Of a DNA stretch of 64,000 nucleotides, positions 1 through 9,172 are shown piece after piece (the stretch's first letter is position 1; each line of letters begins with the position of its first letter). Source of the stretch: JAPPOI01 sp028818055 (GTDB lineage: Bacteria; Pseudomonadota; Alphaproteobacteria; Rhodobacterales; Rhodobacteraceae); NCBI GenBank assembly GCA_965267405.1, contig OZ253954.1, positions 3,295,776 through 3,359,775 on the forward strand, read 5' to 3'. Made by a program: the position numbers and the translations under genes. The notes under the pieces are model-generated. The model did not search any database. It had not been told where the DNA came from and was given only the letters and a program-made list of their open reading frames with translations.

Positions 1-523
1 CGGTGCCGGACGCGACAGGCTCTGCAACAACCGGGTGCCCCACAAAATCGCATGCCATATGCGCCGCCTCCATATAGGGCGGCTCAAACGGCAAAAGTGC
101 GAGTACGTGATCGACATAGGCCGACATTTTTTGCGCACGCCCCGACCGCCATGCCCAGACTGAGGGTGCCACGTAATGAACAGTTCGAATGTCACTCGCC
201 GCCTTGACGGCCTTTGCAAGCCTCAGCGAAAAGTCAGGGCTATCTATGGTAACCAAAACATCCGGCTTGAAGGCCAGACAATCCTCGACCGTTTGATTCA
301 ACCTGCGTTTCAGTTCCGGATACTTAGGAAGGACTTCTGCAATGCCCATGACGCTGAGTTCGTCCATTGGGAATAGGCTGTTCAGCCCCTGCGCGGTCAT
401 TTCAGGTCCACCAACGCCGCCAACGACGACGTCTGGCTCAAGCTGTTTCAGACCAGAGAGGAACGCCCCGCCTAGTTTGTCGCCAGATGGCTCTCCAGCC
501 AGAATGTAGAGCCGCAAGCTCAT
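1..523 (-). CDS. lpxB: Lipid-A-disaccharide synthase, N-terminal part (cut by window edge)
   Basis: Reverse-strand reading begins MSLRLYILAGEPSGDKLGG and continues with GGVGGPEM and the VTIDSPDFSLRLAK stretch, the typical N-terminal half of LpxB. The enzyme condenses UDP-2,3-diacylglucosamine with lipid X to make the lipid A disaccharide at the inner membrane face. The reading frame stays open to base 1, so about 174 residues are visible and the C-terminal half lies outside. The ATG at 523 is the first start after an in-frame stop. It lies 34 bases after the lpxI stop, at the end of the bamA-skp-fabZ-lpxA-lpxI-lpxB series. Confidence 0.93.
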   Translation of the reverse strand, partial: MSLRLYILAGEPSGDKLGGAFLSGLKQLEPDVVVGGVGGPEMTAQGLNSLFPMDELSVMGIAEVLPKYPELKRRLNQTVEDCLAFKPDVLVTIDSPDFSLRLAKAVKAASDIRTVHYVAPSVWAWRSGRAQKMSAYVDHVLALLPFEPPYMEAAHMACDFVGHPVVAEPVASGT

Positions 524-557
524 GGCAGATCACCAACCGCATGAGGTAATGGCCGTT

Positions 558-1346
558 TCACCGATCGCGAACCCAAAGAAATACCTCGGCGTCATTTGCG
601 GCCTTGATGGTCGCTTCCAGATCAAGAACCAGTACGCCGCCTGTTTCGACAACGATACCGTCCAGCTTTGCGTCAGCCGCTGCCTTGATGGTGGCAGGTC
701 CAATCGTCGGCAGGTCGATGCGTCGATCCTGATCAGGTTTTGGTGCTTTGAACAAAAGACCGCCGCCGGTATCGGGCCGCTCTTTCAAGCTGGCCAGCAT
801 CCAATCGGTTCCAAACTGTCCCTCTATCGCAAGGGCTTGCCCCTTGCGGACGACCAGGGCTTGCCCGATGTCCGCCGCGCCCAGGCATGACCCTATATCA
901 GCGGCACGCGCGGCGTCGCTTTCGGCCTGAGCGTCAGGTGATTTTTCTGTGTGCACTCCAGCCGGCGGTAGTAATTCGGGGACAATGTCGTGTGCCGCAA
1001 TCACTTCGATGCCGCGATCTTCAAAGAAACCAACCACGGTGCGAAGAGCCGCATCATCCCCTTGCTGAAGCGCTTCCATCATGGCGGGCACCAAAGGCAT
1101 CGTGGCGGCATCGATCTTAGAGGGATCAATCGGCGGTCGCGCAATCGATCCTGCAAAGCAAACCGACTTGATACCTTCCGAGACAAGTGCGTCCAGCAGG
1201 CTGCCAAGGTGCTCGATGCAAAAGACGCGATTGGGAACCAGATCGTCGGGGGGAAAGTCATCCAGCGCGACGACATGAAGGGGGCCTTCGTGCGTCCTTT
1301 TGATCAATGTTGGCAGCCGCCCTGCCCCGGCGATCAGCGCGCGCAT
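558..1346 (-). CDS. lpxI: UDP-2,3-diacylglucosamine pyrophosphatase, LpxI type
   Basis: A protein of 262 residues starting MRALIAGAGRLP, with the conserved blocks SVCFAGSIARPP and VVRKGQALAIEG and the C-terminal TIGPATIKAAADAKLDG. These are hallmarks of LpxI (formerly DUF1009), which hydrolyses UDP-2,3-diacylglucosamine to lipid X and replaces LpxH in most alphaproteobacteria. The open frame extends upstream through lpxA in another frame, but that extension is arginine-rich shadow sequence. The ATG at 1346 lies five bases after the lpxA stop and gives a normal family length. It sits between lpxA and lpxB. Confidence 0.92.
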   Translation of the reverse strand: MRALIAGAGRLPTLIKRTHEGPLHVVALDDFPPDDLVPNRVFCIEHLGSLLDALVSEGIKSVCFAGSIARPPIDPSKIDAATMPLVPAMMEALQQGDDAALRTVVGFFEDRGIEVIAAHDIVPELLPPAGVHTEKSPDAQAESDAARAADIGSCLGAADIGQALVVRKGQALAIEGQFGTDWMLASLKERPDTGGGLLFKAPKPDQDRRIDLPTIGPATIKAAADAKLDGIVVETGGVLVLDLEATIKAANDAEVFLWVRDR

Positions 1347-1351
1347 GCCGG

Positions 1352-2152
1352 TCAGCGCTCGGGCGTGAGATAAGACCGGTCCGAGGCACCCAGCACGAAG
1401 TCGATGATATCTTGCACATAGGCGCTGTCGGTTTCCTGGCCGAGGCGGCGTGCACGATCCTGAAACGCACCTTCGCCTTGTGCCAGCATCTGGAAGGCCG
1501 CACGAAGCGCGGTGATATCTGCGCGATCGACGCCTTTGCGTTTCAGGCCGACAAGATTCAGGCCATCCAGAGTGCCGCGCGGGCCCTGCACCAGGCCGAA
1601 CGGTATTACATCGTTTGTGACCATCGTAACCGCGCCGATGATGGCGCCTTTGCCGACGCGCACCCACTGGTGGATGCCGGACAGGCCGCCGATGATAACG
1701 TCGTCTTCGATAACGCAATGGCCCGCGATGGCGCCCTGATTGGCGACGATGACACGATTGCCGACAATGGCGTCGTGAGCGACGTGTGCGCCCGTCATGA
1801 ATAGGCAATCGTCGCCGACCTGAGTAAGCCCACCGCCGCCTTCGGTGCCTGTGTTCATGGTCACGCCCTCGCGGATGCGATTGCGCTTACCGACGACAAG
1901 GCGGGTGGCTTCGCCTTTGAACTTCAGGTCCTGGGGTATTTCGCCAATGACTGCGCCGGGGAAGATGATCGTCTCATCTCCGACGTTTGTGTGGCCCGTT
2001 ACGACGACATGAGACCTTAGCTCGACGCCAGCGCCCAATTCGACATTGGGACCAACGACGCAAAACGGTCCGATGTTTACACCAGCCCCTACGACCGCCC
2101 CATCTTCGATGACTGACGAAGGGTGAATGTTGGCTGTGTCGTCAATGCTCAC
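1352..2152 (-). CDS. lpxA: UDP-N-acetylglucosamine O-acyltransferase
   Basis: 266 residues. The first two thirds form a left-handed beta-helix of hexapeptide repeats (IHPSSVIEDGAVVGAG, NIGPFCVVG and so on). The catalytic histidine should be His126 in GAHVAHDAIVGN, by analogy with His125 of E. coli LpxA. It catalyses the first step of lipid A synthesis, acylating UDP-GlcNAc at the 3-OH. The start codon overlaps the fabZ stop by four bases (ATGA), so the two are probably translationally coupled. Length matches the family. Confidence 0.97.
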   Translation of the reverse strand: MSIDDTANIHPSSVIEDGAVVGAGVNIGPFCVVGPNVELGAGVELRSHVVVTGHTNVGDETIIFPGAVIGEIPQDLKFKGEATRLVVGKRNRIREGVTMNTGTEGGGGLTQVGDDCLFMTGAHVAHDAIVGNRVIVANQGAIAGHCVIEDDVIIGGLSGIHQWVRVGKGAIIGAVTMVTNDVIPFGLVQGPRGTLDGLNLVGLKRKGVDRADITALRAAFQMLAQGEGAFQDRARRLGQETDSAYVQDIIDFVLGASDRSYLTPER

Positions 2153-2604
2153 TTCGGCAAATCCATCATCGCGGTGAATTCACATTCGCACGCAAGCTCA
2201 CCATCCACGGTTGCGCTGCCTTTGAATTTCCAGACTTTCCCGCCTCCGCGAAGGGTCTCGACCTCCATGCGAAGCGTATCGCCAGGCCCGACCTTGCGCC
2301 GGAACTTCACACCATCGATCGCCATGAAGTAGACACCGAAATTCCTGTCAGCGAGGTCCATGCCGACTCCGACAACAACGGCTGCCGTCTGTGCCATAGC
2401 CTCGACCATCAGAACACCCGGAAACACCGGCATCCCCGGGAAATGTCCGGTGAATTGAGGTTCATTGACCGTGACATTCTTGATCCCCGTGCCCTTGGCG
2501 GTGCCTTCGATATCGACGACACGGTCAACTAATAGGAATGGATATCTATGGGGAATAATACGCTGTATCAGATCGATATCGGCGGATTTCAAAGGCTCGC
2601 TCAT
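2149..2604 (-). CDS. fabZ: 3-hydroxyacyl-ACP dehydratase FabZ
   Basis: 151-residue hot-dog fold dehydratase. The N-terminal block IIPHRYPFLLVDRV and the catalytic region HFPGMPVFPGVLMVEAMAQ are clear, with His54 and Glu68 as the expected active-site pair. It dehydrates 3-hydroxyacyl-ACP in fatty acid elongation and competes with LpxA for 3-hydroxyacyl-ACP, which explains the conserved neighbourhood. It overlaps lpxA by four bases and follows skp after a 58-base gap. Confidence 0.97.
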   Translation of the reverse strand: MSEPLKSADIDLIQRIIPHRYPFLLVDRVVDIEGTAKGTGIKNVTVNEPQFTGHFPGMPVFPGVLMVEAMAQTAAVVVGVGMDLADRNFGVYFMAIDGVKFRRKVGPGDTLRMEVETLRGGGKVWKFKGSATVDGELACECEFTAMMDLPK

Positions 2605-2662
2605 TTGGTGTCCTTGGTGTTTTCTAAGGGCGTAGCAATCCGCGCCGCAAACGACAAGCCTG

Positions 2663-3208
2663 TCACTCTTCGGTTTCTTCTACAGTGCCCTGGTTGATCC
2701 TGGAAATCGCCTCATCGGTGATATCGATACTTTCGGCCGACAGGAATACGTCGCGCCTGTCCAAAACCACCAGCGCCCCACGTTCTCGCACGATTGATGA
2801 GATAATTTGAGCAGCCTCGTTTAAGAACACCTGCCGGGCTTGATCGCGAGACGCCGTCAGTGCGCGGGCCTTGTCGTCCTGTTCGGAACGAATGCGCTGA
2901 ACATCGGCGTCGAACGCATCGGCCAATGCTTGAAACTCTTCGGGTTCAAGCGTTGGTCGTAGTTCCGTCAACTCGCGCTCGCGCTTTATCAGCTCGCCTT
3001 CGATGCGGGCATTTTCCTCGGCGAGAATGGCGGCTTGTGCTTCAAGCTCGGTGTTCAGTCGCTCGCCAAGGCGGGTCTCGCTCAGAAGACGATCCTGATC
3101 AATTGTCAGAACCGGTGGCGGGATGTTGATCGACTGTTCCTGAGCCTGAGTAATGGTCGCAGCGATTGACAGAACCACAACGCCAAGAACTGTACGAAGG
3201 CCAGTCAT
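2663..3208 (-). CDS. skp: OmpH/Skp-family periplasmic chaperone
   Basis: 181 residues. An N-terminal signal peptide (MTGLRTVLGVVVLSIAA then TQAQ) precedes a mature region rich in Glu, Arg and Ala with heptad character (RLNTELEAQAAILAEENARIE), consistent with the coiled-coil tentacles of Skp. Skp holds unfolded outer-membrane proteins in the periplasm for delivery to BamA. Its ATG overlaps the bamA stop by one base (TGATG), and the bamA-skp-fabZ-lpxA order is the conserved arrangement. The C-terminus is acidic (GTVEETEE). Confidence 0.88.
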   Translation of the reverse strand: MTGLRTVLGVVVLSIAATITQAQEQSINIPPPVLTIDQDRLLSETRLGERLNTELEAQAAILAEENARIEGELIKRERELTELRPTLEPEEFQALADAFDADVQRIRSEQDDKARALTASRDQARQVFLNEAAQIISSIVRERGALVVLDRRDVFLSAESIDITDEAISRINQGTVEETEE

Positions 3209-5502
3209 CAGAACCTTGTTGAGATCGAGAAATCGAAGCTTCGCGTTTCGTCAAGCGGGTTGCTGTCAATTGGGCGCGCGAAATTCATTCGGATCGGACC
3301 AATGGCCGTATCCCAGAACAGCGTGAATCCGATAGACGACCGCAACTCGAAACTATCGTCCACGACCGCTACACCGGCGGTGTTATCCAGACCCCAAAGC
3401 GAACCCACGTCGAGGAAAACGCCACCAGACACGCCGTACTCTTCCGGTAGGCCGAGTGGGAAATCGACTTCGAAGCGAGCCACCGCATATTTATTGCCGC
3501 CTAGAACATCTGATGAGACCGCGCCGGTATCTCGCGGTCCCAAGCCACGACCAGCAAATCCACGCAACTGACTGGATGACAGGAAAAAGCGATCGGTGAC
3601 ACGCGTTGAGCCACTGGCAGCATGTATCAAACCAGCTTCGAATATCGCCCGCAGCGTCACTTCTTCGTTCAGGATATCGCGCTGTGCAACGACACGTGCG
3701 GTCGAACGCAGGTATTCAACGTCGCCACCCACGCCCGCTAGTTCCTGGCCAAAACTGAGCAGAACACCGCGATTGGGGTTCAGGCCGCCCCGGAGAAGAT
3801 CAAGCGTATAGTTATATCCAAGCGAGCTTTTGATAAGATCGCCAGCTTCGGCAGCGATAATCGGAGAAGCGTCGACAGACACATTCTTGATCTCTTCCTT
3901 GGCCAACTCGTAGAAAACGTCCAGACGACCGTTCTCGGACACCGGAAACTCCAGAGAGGGTCGAATGCTCAGGTCGCCAGTTTCGTAGGCCGCATCGTCG
4001 TAATCTGTGCTGAAATCACGAATTCGAACTCCGAAAGCTAAATCACGATCTAGAAACGCAGGCTCTCGGAACGAAAGCGTTGTATCACGGTTGTCCGATC
4101 CGGTCTGAAGTTGCACGGTCACAGCCTGACCACGTCCCAAGAAGTTCCGTTCGGAGAAAGCGATAAGCAGAGCAAATCCGTCGTCAGTTGAGTATGCACC
4201 ACCGAATGAAAGGCTGCCTGTCGGCTGTTCTTCCAAATCAACGTCTACAACGACCTGATCACGGCTCGACCCTTGGCGTGTTTGCACGTCAGCGTTAGCA
4301 AAAAAACCAAGGGCGCGAATACGCTCTGCCGCATTTCTGATTTCGCGTGGATTGAACGGGTCGCCTTCTACCGTGTCGAACTGGCGACGAATAACCCTGT
4401 CTAAGGTTGTCGTGTTGCCTTCAATATCGATGCGTTCAACAAAAACGCGCGGACCACGAACAAGTGCAAATTCAACGTCCAACGTCAAATCGCGATCGTT
4501 GCGGGTAATCCTTGGGTCGACCCGCAGGAAATCAAATCCTTGCTGCAGTGCCAGACGTTCGAGGCGCGCAATCTGTTCTTCTATACGCGACGGGTTCCAC
4601 GTCTCGCCGGAATTTAACCGGAGTGCGTTTTCGTAATCGGCAACGTTTGCGTCCGGAAATTCGGATACGACTGAAACGGCGCCAACAGCGAACTGTTGAC
4701 CTTCCTGAACGTTGAAGGTGACAAAGCTTGCGTCGCGTTCGCGGCTGAATTCGGTGTTCACATCAAGAACGCGGAAATCGACATAGCCACGCGAACGATA
4801 AAAATCTGTCAGAAGCTGCCGGTCGAATTCAATTCGCTGCGGAACGAATGTATCACTTCGAATGATTGCGCGTAAAAAACCGGCCTGCTTGGTTTCGATT
4901 GCCCGACGCAGCCGACGATCTGAGAAAGCTCGGTTTCCAACGAAACTAATGCGCTCATTTTCGACGACACGGCCTTCAGACACCTCAAAGACCAAATCCA
5001 CCCGGTTGTCTGAACGTCGGATGATCCGCGGCGTCACCGTCGCGGACAGGCGTGACGCTTCAGTATAGGCATCTGCGATAAGCGAGGCATCCGCTTCGGC
5101 TACAGTTGGCGAGTACACGCGGCGCGGTTGTGAAGTGATCGTTGACAACAATTGGTCATCGTCCAGGCGCCGGTTACCTTCAATATTGATCCGATTGATT
5201 GTCGGACGTTCGACGACAACAACCCGTAGCCCGCCGCCGCCTGTAAACACATCGACGCGTTCAAACAGGCCCGAGGCATTCACACGCTGAATGGCATCGC
5301 TGATTTGTCCGTCGGTCACGACCTGTCCGCGTTCAAATCCGATCAGATCGATGACCGTAGATGCTGGAATACGTTGGTTGCCTTCAACGGAGATCGCGTT
5401 GACACGTGTCTGCGCAAATGAAGAGGTAGACATCACGACACTGATGGCGACCACAATGAGAGGCAAATAGAGAAGTGAAAGTGAAGCCCTAACCCAGCGC
5501 AT
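3208..5502 (-). CDS. bamA: Outer membrane protein assembly factor BamA
   Basis: 764 residues. A signal peptide (about residues 1-30, ending SSFAQ) is followed by five POTRA domains starting at VNAISVEGNQRIPAS, with repeated signatures such as INIEGNRRLDDDQLL, ISFVGNRAFSDRRLR and IDIEGNTTTLDRVIR. The C-terminal half is the 16-stranded barrel with SSSQLRGFAGRGLGPRD (the conserved RGF loop) and a terminal Phe (FSISTRF). It is the core insertase for outer-membrane beta-barrels. It leads the lpx cluster and is separated from rseP by a small ORF and a terminator, so it probably has its own promoter. Confidence 0.97.
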   Translation of the reverse strand: MRWVRASLSLLYLPLIVVAISVVMSTSSFAQTRVNAISVEGNQRIPASTVIDLIGFERGQVVTDGQISDAIQRVNASGLFERVDVFTGGGGLRVVVVERPTINRINIEGNRRLDDDQLLSTITSQPRRVYSPTVAEADASLIADAYTEASRLSATVTPRIIRRSDNRVDLVFEVSEGRVVENERISFVGNRAFSDRRLRRAIETKQAGFLRAIIRSDTFVPQRIEFDRQLLTDFYRSRGYVDFRVLDVNTEFSRERDASFVTFNVQEGQQFAVGAVSVVSEFPDANVADYENALRLNSGETWNPSRIEEQIARLERLALQQGFDFLRVDPRITRNDRDLTLDVEFALVRGPRVFVERIDIEGNTTTLDRVIRRQFDTVEGDPFNPREIRNAAERIRALGFFANADVQTRQGSSRDQVVVDVDLEEQPTGSLSFGGAYSTDDGFALLIAFSERNFLGRGQAVTVQLQTGSDNRDTTLSFREPAFLDRDLAFGVRIRDFSTDYDDAAYETGDLSIRPSLEFPVSENGRLDVFYELAKEEIKNVSVDASPIIAAEAGDLIKSSLGYNYTLDLLRGGLNPNRGVLLSFGQELAGVGGDVEYLRSTARVVAQRDILNEEVTLRAIFEAGLIHAASGSTRVTDRFFLSSSQLRGFAGRGLGPRDTGAVSSDVLGGNKYAVARFEVDFPLGLPEEYGVSGGVFLDVGSLWGLDNTAGVAVVDDSFELRSSIGFTLFWDTAIGPIRMNFARPIDSNPLDETRSFDFSISTRF

Positions 5503-5560
5503 GTCCCTCGCCCGCCGTTTGTTTGTTACCGATTGAGTAAAGGGATTCTAAGGGGCTGTC

Positions 5561-5590
5561 AAAAAGACGAAACCGCCCCAAGGGGCGGTT
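5561..5590 (-). terminator. Rho-independent terminator after the 42-residue ORF
   Basis: Perfect 9-bp stem AACCGCCCC / GGGGCGGTT with a two-base loop at 5571-5590. On the minus strand it is followed by TTTCGTCTTTTTG. It lies 28 bases after the small ORF stop, upstream of bamA, and should separate the rseP transcript from the bamA-lpx transcript. Confidence 0.85.
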
Positions 5591-5617
5591 CACAAAGGCA
5601 TTAGATGGAGTCGCGTT

Positions 5618-5746
5618 TTACTGCGGCGTGCCGACGTAAGCCGCCAAAAACAACGCGCCACCCAGAACGAGCAGCGCAAGCGCTCGATCAAGGTTCAATA
5701 CACTGAGAAGTTCCAGCGCTTTGTATCCACGATGTAGTGTCTGCAT
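5618..5746 (-). CDS. Small single-span membrane protein (42 aa), unknown function
   Basis: Reads MQTLHRGYKALELLSVLNLD and then a hydrophobic stretch RALALLVLGGALFLAAYVG ending TPQ. A strong ribosome binding site (AAAGGTGG) lies about five bases before the ATG, and the Rho-independent terminator follows 28 bases after the stop. These two signals are the reason to call it real. It has one predicted transmembrane segment and no recognisable domain. It lies 117 bases downstream of rseP on the same strand, in a stretch where no other gene fits. Its function is unknown; a link to RseP or BamA is only suggested by position. Confidence 0.65.
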   Translation of the reverse strand: MQTLHRGYKALELLSVLNLDRALALLVLGGALFLAAYVGTPQ

Positions 5747-5863
5747 GGCGACCACCTTTGCTTCGGACACCTAGAATATAGGCTTCAAATGTGTCTGAAA
5801 TTGGGCGGGGCTTTGGCCGTTGCGCGGCTGTTTTCCTCAGATTTTATCGAGAAAACCGCCTAA

Positions 5864-7201
5864 TCACGGGCAGAACAGGTCATTTGTGACCGCGAACAGC
5901 ATAAGCGCCAACATGATCGTCAGACCGCCCGCCATCAGATACTTAAGGGCCGCATCGCTCGGGGGTCTGCCAGTGACGGCCTCCCACGCGTAGAAAACCA
6001 AGTGGCCGCCGTCCAGAACCGGGATTGGGAACAGGTTCAGCATTCCAACTGCCGTCGACAGAAGCGCGATGAACCAGACGAATGTCAGCCAGCCTTGGCT
6101 TGCAGCCTGTCCGGATGTTTCAGCGATACCAATGGGGCCAGAGATGTTGCAGGTCGAGATCTGGCCCGCAATCATATGATACAGGCCGGAAAGAGATGAC
6201 CGGACGATATAGACGATTTGGTCGACGCCGTAGACAATTGCCTGTCCCACACCGGGCGTTTCAGATGCAGGTTCGAACACCAGACCACCGCCCAGACCGA
6301 TCATATAATGCGTTTCAAAACCACCGTCTGGGTTGGGGAAGTCAACGCTGCGCGGAGTCAGGTCGAAGTCCAGAATTGATCCATCACGCCAGACCGTCAA
6401 ACCGACGGTGGCACCTTCGGACGCACGGATGCGATCACGAAGAGCGTCAAAGTCGAAGATCTCATCGCCATCCACGGCAATGACAACATCGTTTTCTTGT
6501 AGTCCAGCCTCTTCTGCGGCGGACCCTGGTGTGATCGAAATCGCCAGTGGTGGGTACAACCATGGGCCTTGCACAACGCGCGTTTCACCGTTGCGCTCGA
6601 CCGTATAGGTCAGGACTTCAGCGGGGGTTAGCGCATCACCAAAGGCCGGGAATTCTTCGACCGATGGCACCGGGAGACCGTCGATTTCCAGAATGACGTC
6701 GCCCGCTTCGAGTTCTTGGACTGCTGAGGGCACAGCGTTGATATCAGCAACTGTGATTGGATCGCTGGCAACGCCACGGATCATAAGAAGCGCGGCGAAG
6801 ATGAAGAACGACAAGATGAAATTGAATACAGGTCCTGCCAGAACCGTTAAGGTTCGCGCCCACAGGGGCGCTCCGTGCATGGTTTCACGCAGTTCCTCAT
6901 CATTGAGGTCCGTCATCGCGTCGGCGTCTTTGCCGGATGCCGCATTCGCGTCACCGCGAAATTTCACATATCCGCCGAAAGGTAAGGCAGCGACCTGCCA
7001 CTTGGTGCCGTACTTGTCCATCCGACTGAACAACACAGGGCCAAAACCGATTGAAAAGACATCCGCTTTGATCCCGGTCCAGCGACCGACGATGTAGTGG
7101 CCGTATTCGTGAATGGCGACGATGATGGACAGCGCCACAATGAACGCCACCACCGTGAAGGCAAAGTTCCCAAATTCAGGAATAAAACCTGTCAGCTCCA
7201 T
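5864..7201 (-). CDS. rseP: Site-2 protease RseP (M50 family membrane metalloprotease)
   Basis: 445 residues, close to the 450 of E. coli RseP. The zinc motif HEYGH is at residues 31-35 in the first transmembrane helix. Two PDZ regions follow (including the PGSAAEEAGLQENDVVIAVDG block), and the second metal-ligand region is NLFPIPVLDGGHL near the C-terminus. RseP cleaves anti-sigma factors and leftover signal peptides inside the inner membrane. It follows dxr by ten bases in the frr-uppS-cdsA-dxr-rseP order common in proteobacteria. Confidence 0.96.
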   Translation of the reverse strand: MELTGFIPEFGNFAFTVVAFIVALSIIVAIHEYGHYIVGRWTGIKADVFSIGFGPVLFSRMDKYGTKWQVAALPFGGYVKFRGDANAASGKDADAMTDLNDEELRETMHGAPLWARTLTVLAGPVFNFILSFFIFAALLMIRGVASDPITVADINAVPSAVQELEAGDVILEIDGLPVPSVEEFPAFGDALTPAEVLTYTVERNGETRVVQGPWLYPPLAISITPGSAAEEAGLQENDVVIAVDGDEIFDFDALRDRIRASEGATVGLTVWRDGSILDFDLTPRSVDFPNPDGGFETHYMIGLGGGLVFEPASETPGVGQAIVYGVDQIVYIVRSSLSGLYHMIAGQISTCNISGPIGIAETSGQAASQGWLTFVWFIALLSTAVGMLNLFPIPVLDGGHLVFYAWEAVTGRPPSDAALKYLMAGGLTIMLALMLFAVTNDLFCP

Positions 7202-7211
7202 ACCGGCCCCA

Positions 7212-8381
7212 TCAACCTCGCTTGCTCATCGCCTCTTCGGCCCGATTACGAGCCATTTGGTCTGCTTCCTTGACCGTATCAAGGGTAATCGCGGCTAAAC
7301 CTAGACCATCCCCTGACATCTTTTCGATCACGTCTTCGACAACAGCTGCCATTTCGACAAACCCGATACGCCCATCAATGAACCCATCCAAGGCGCGTTC
7401 TTTTGCGGCATTGAACACCGCACCAGCCAAACCGCCTTCGTCCATAACCCACCGTGCCAATCGAAGCGCTGGATAGCGTTCTTCGTCTGGCTTGCGGAAG
7501 GTTAACGCACCAATTTCGGCAAGATCGAGCCTATCAACGGGTAAGTGTTCACGGGCTGGCCAATTCAACGCATATCCAATGGCATGGCGCATATCTGGTG
7601 GCCCGACGTGTGCCATGAGGGCACCGTCATGAAATCCGACCAATGCATGGATCAAGCTTTCGGGGTGAATAACAGCTTCAATTTTGTCGGGCGCAATGTC
7701 GAAATACTCATGCGTTTCAATGAGTTCCAGCGCCTTATTAAACAAACTGGCGCTGTCGACTGTAATGCGCTGCCCCATGTCCCAGTTCGGATGAGACGAA
7801 GCTTCCGCAAGGGTCGCGTCTTTCAGTCGCTCAATCGGCCAGTCGCGGAATGCTCCACCTGACGCCGTTATGATGACACGTTCAACCGCTTCCATTTCTT
7901 CGCCAACCAGCGCCTGAAAAACCGCAGAATGCTCGCTATCGACGGGTAAAATCTTGGCACCGTGTGCTTCTGCCGTGTCTTTCAGCAACGCTCCTGCTGT
8001 CACCAAGCTTTCCTTGTTGGCTAAAGCAAGTGTGGTTCCCTGTTCGAGAGCCTTAAGTCCCGGTGCCAGCCCCGCCGCCCCGACGATCGACGACATGATC
8101 CAATGAGCATGTCGGTCAGCAACCTCGCAAAGAGCGGATTCTCCGGCGGCGGCTTCAATGCCTGTACCACCCAGGGCATCACGCAAGTCATCCAGACAAT
8201 CGTCAAAAGCCGTGACCGCGATCTCGGCCCGCAGGTTCTTGGCTTGCTCGGCCAGTTTGGAGATGTTTCGGCCACCGGTCAAAGCAATCACGTCGAAGTC
8301 GTCCGGCGTGCGCTTAATCAGGTCAATGGTATTGCACCCAATTGACCCGGTAGACCCAAAAATCGTGATCTTACGCATCAA
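7212..8381 (-). CDS. dxr: 1-deoxy-D-xylulose-5-phosphate reductoisomerase
   Basis: 389 residues. The N-terminal NADPH-binding motif GSTGSIG is followed by the substrate and metal region ALANKESLVTAGALL, the PVDSEHSAVFQAL block and the ITASGGAFRDWP loop, all diagnostic of DXR (IspC). It makes MEP, the committed step of the non-mevalonate isoprenoid pathway. It overlaps cdsA by four bases (ATGA). A later pathway enzyme, IspDF, is encoded at 51553 in the same window. Confidence 0.97.
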   Translation of the reverse strand: MMRKITIFGSTGSIGCNTIDLIKRTPDDFDVIALTGGRNISKLAEQAKNLRAEIAVTAFDDCLDDLRDALGGTGIEAAAGESALCEVADRHAHWIMSSIVGAAGLAPGLKALEQGTTLALANKESLVTAGALLKDTAEAHGAKILPVDSEHSAVFQALVGEEMEAVERVIITASGGAFRDWPIERLKDATLAEASSHPNWDMGQRITVDSASLFNKALELIETHEYFDIAPDKIEAVIHPESLIHALVGFHDGALMAHVGPPDMRHAIGYALNWPAREHLPVDRLDLAEIGALTFRKPDEERYPALRLARWVMDEGGLAGAVFNAAKERALDGFIDGRIGFVEMAAVVEDVIEKMSGDGLGLAAITLDTVKEADQMARNRAEEAMSKRG

Positions 8382-9172
8382 ACCCCCGCAGGAAGCGGTG
8401 GAAAATCAACAAGTTGCTCAACGAGTAACAGAAAAATCGAAGCCCCAATCATGGCGTCAAACCGATCGAACATGCCGCCGTGTCCCGGCAATATATTCGA
8501 ACTGTCTTTGACCCCGACATTGCGCTTCAACGCACTTTCGGCAACGTCGCCAAGTTGCCCGGCAATGGCGACGGCAATTGATATGCCGATCAGTTCGTAA
8601 CCTGCCATTCCGCTCCAAATGTAACACAAAGCCACCAAAGCCGCGCCCAACCAGCCTGCCAAAGTCCCTGACCAGGTCTTTTTCGGGCTGACCTTGGGCC
8701 AAAACTTGGGGCCTCCGATAAAGCGACCGGCAAAGTAACCAAGTATGTCCGAGGCTATGACAACCAGAGCGAGCCACGCCATCCACGCAAAACCAAAGTC
8801 GTCACGCAGAAGAACGAGGCCAAACCCGGCAAGGAGAGTTATCGACGAGAAGAGTGCAAAGGAGACTTTGTGCTCTTCAAGTTGGCTGACGCCAATCAGC
8901 GCGGGCAAAAAAAGTATCGGGAGCAAGTACGCGGCAGGAAAGGTTACGAACGCGAGAAGAACCAGCCCCGCCAAAACGCCGAATGGGATCGCCAAGCGGT
9001 CGCCACCAATCATACGGGTCAATTCCCAGACAATGATCCCGCAAATGACCGCGATTAGGACATGAAAGACGTCGCCGCCGATCCACATTGAAATCAAACC
9101 GATAGAGGCAGCAAGCCCGCCCGACACCAATCGTGTCGTCAGATCATCCCATTTACCCCCTGATGGGGTCAT
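8378..9172 (-). CDS. cdsA: Phosphatidate cytidylyltransferase
   Basis: 264-residue polytopic membrane protein. The C-terminal half carries the CdsA signature: SDILGYFAGRFIGG, then SPKKTWSGTLAGWLGA and NILPGHGGMFDRFDAMIGA. It converts phosphatidate and CTP to CDP-diacylglycerol, the precursor of all acidic phospholipids and of phosphatidylethanolamine through phosphatidylserine. It overlaps both uppS and dxr by ATGA. Confidence 0.95.
   Translation of the reverse strand: MTPSGGKWDDLTTRLVSGGLAASIGLISMWIGGDVFHVLIAVICGIIVWELTRMIGGDRLAIPFGVLAGLVLLAFVTFPAAYLLPILFLPALIGVSQLEEHKVSFALFSSITLLAGFGLVLLRDDFGFAWMAWLALVVIASDILGYFAGRFIGGPKFWPKVSPKKTWSGTLAGWLGAALVALCYIWSGMAGYELIGISIAVAIAGQLGDVAESALKRNVGVKDSSNILPGHGGMFDRFDAMIGASIFLLLVEQLVDFPPLPAGV

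Noticed and set aside
1347..1808. N-terminal extension of the lpxI frame
   Set aside because: Arginine-rich shadow of lpxA in another frame.
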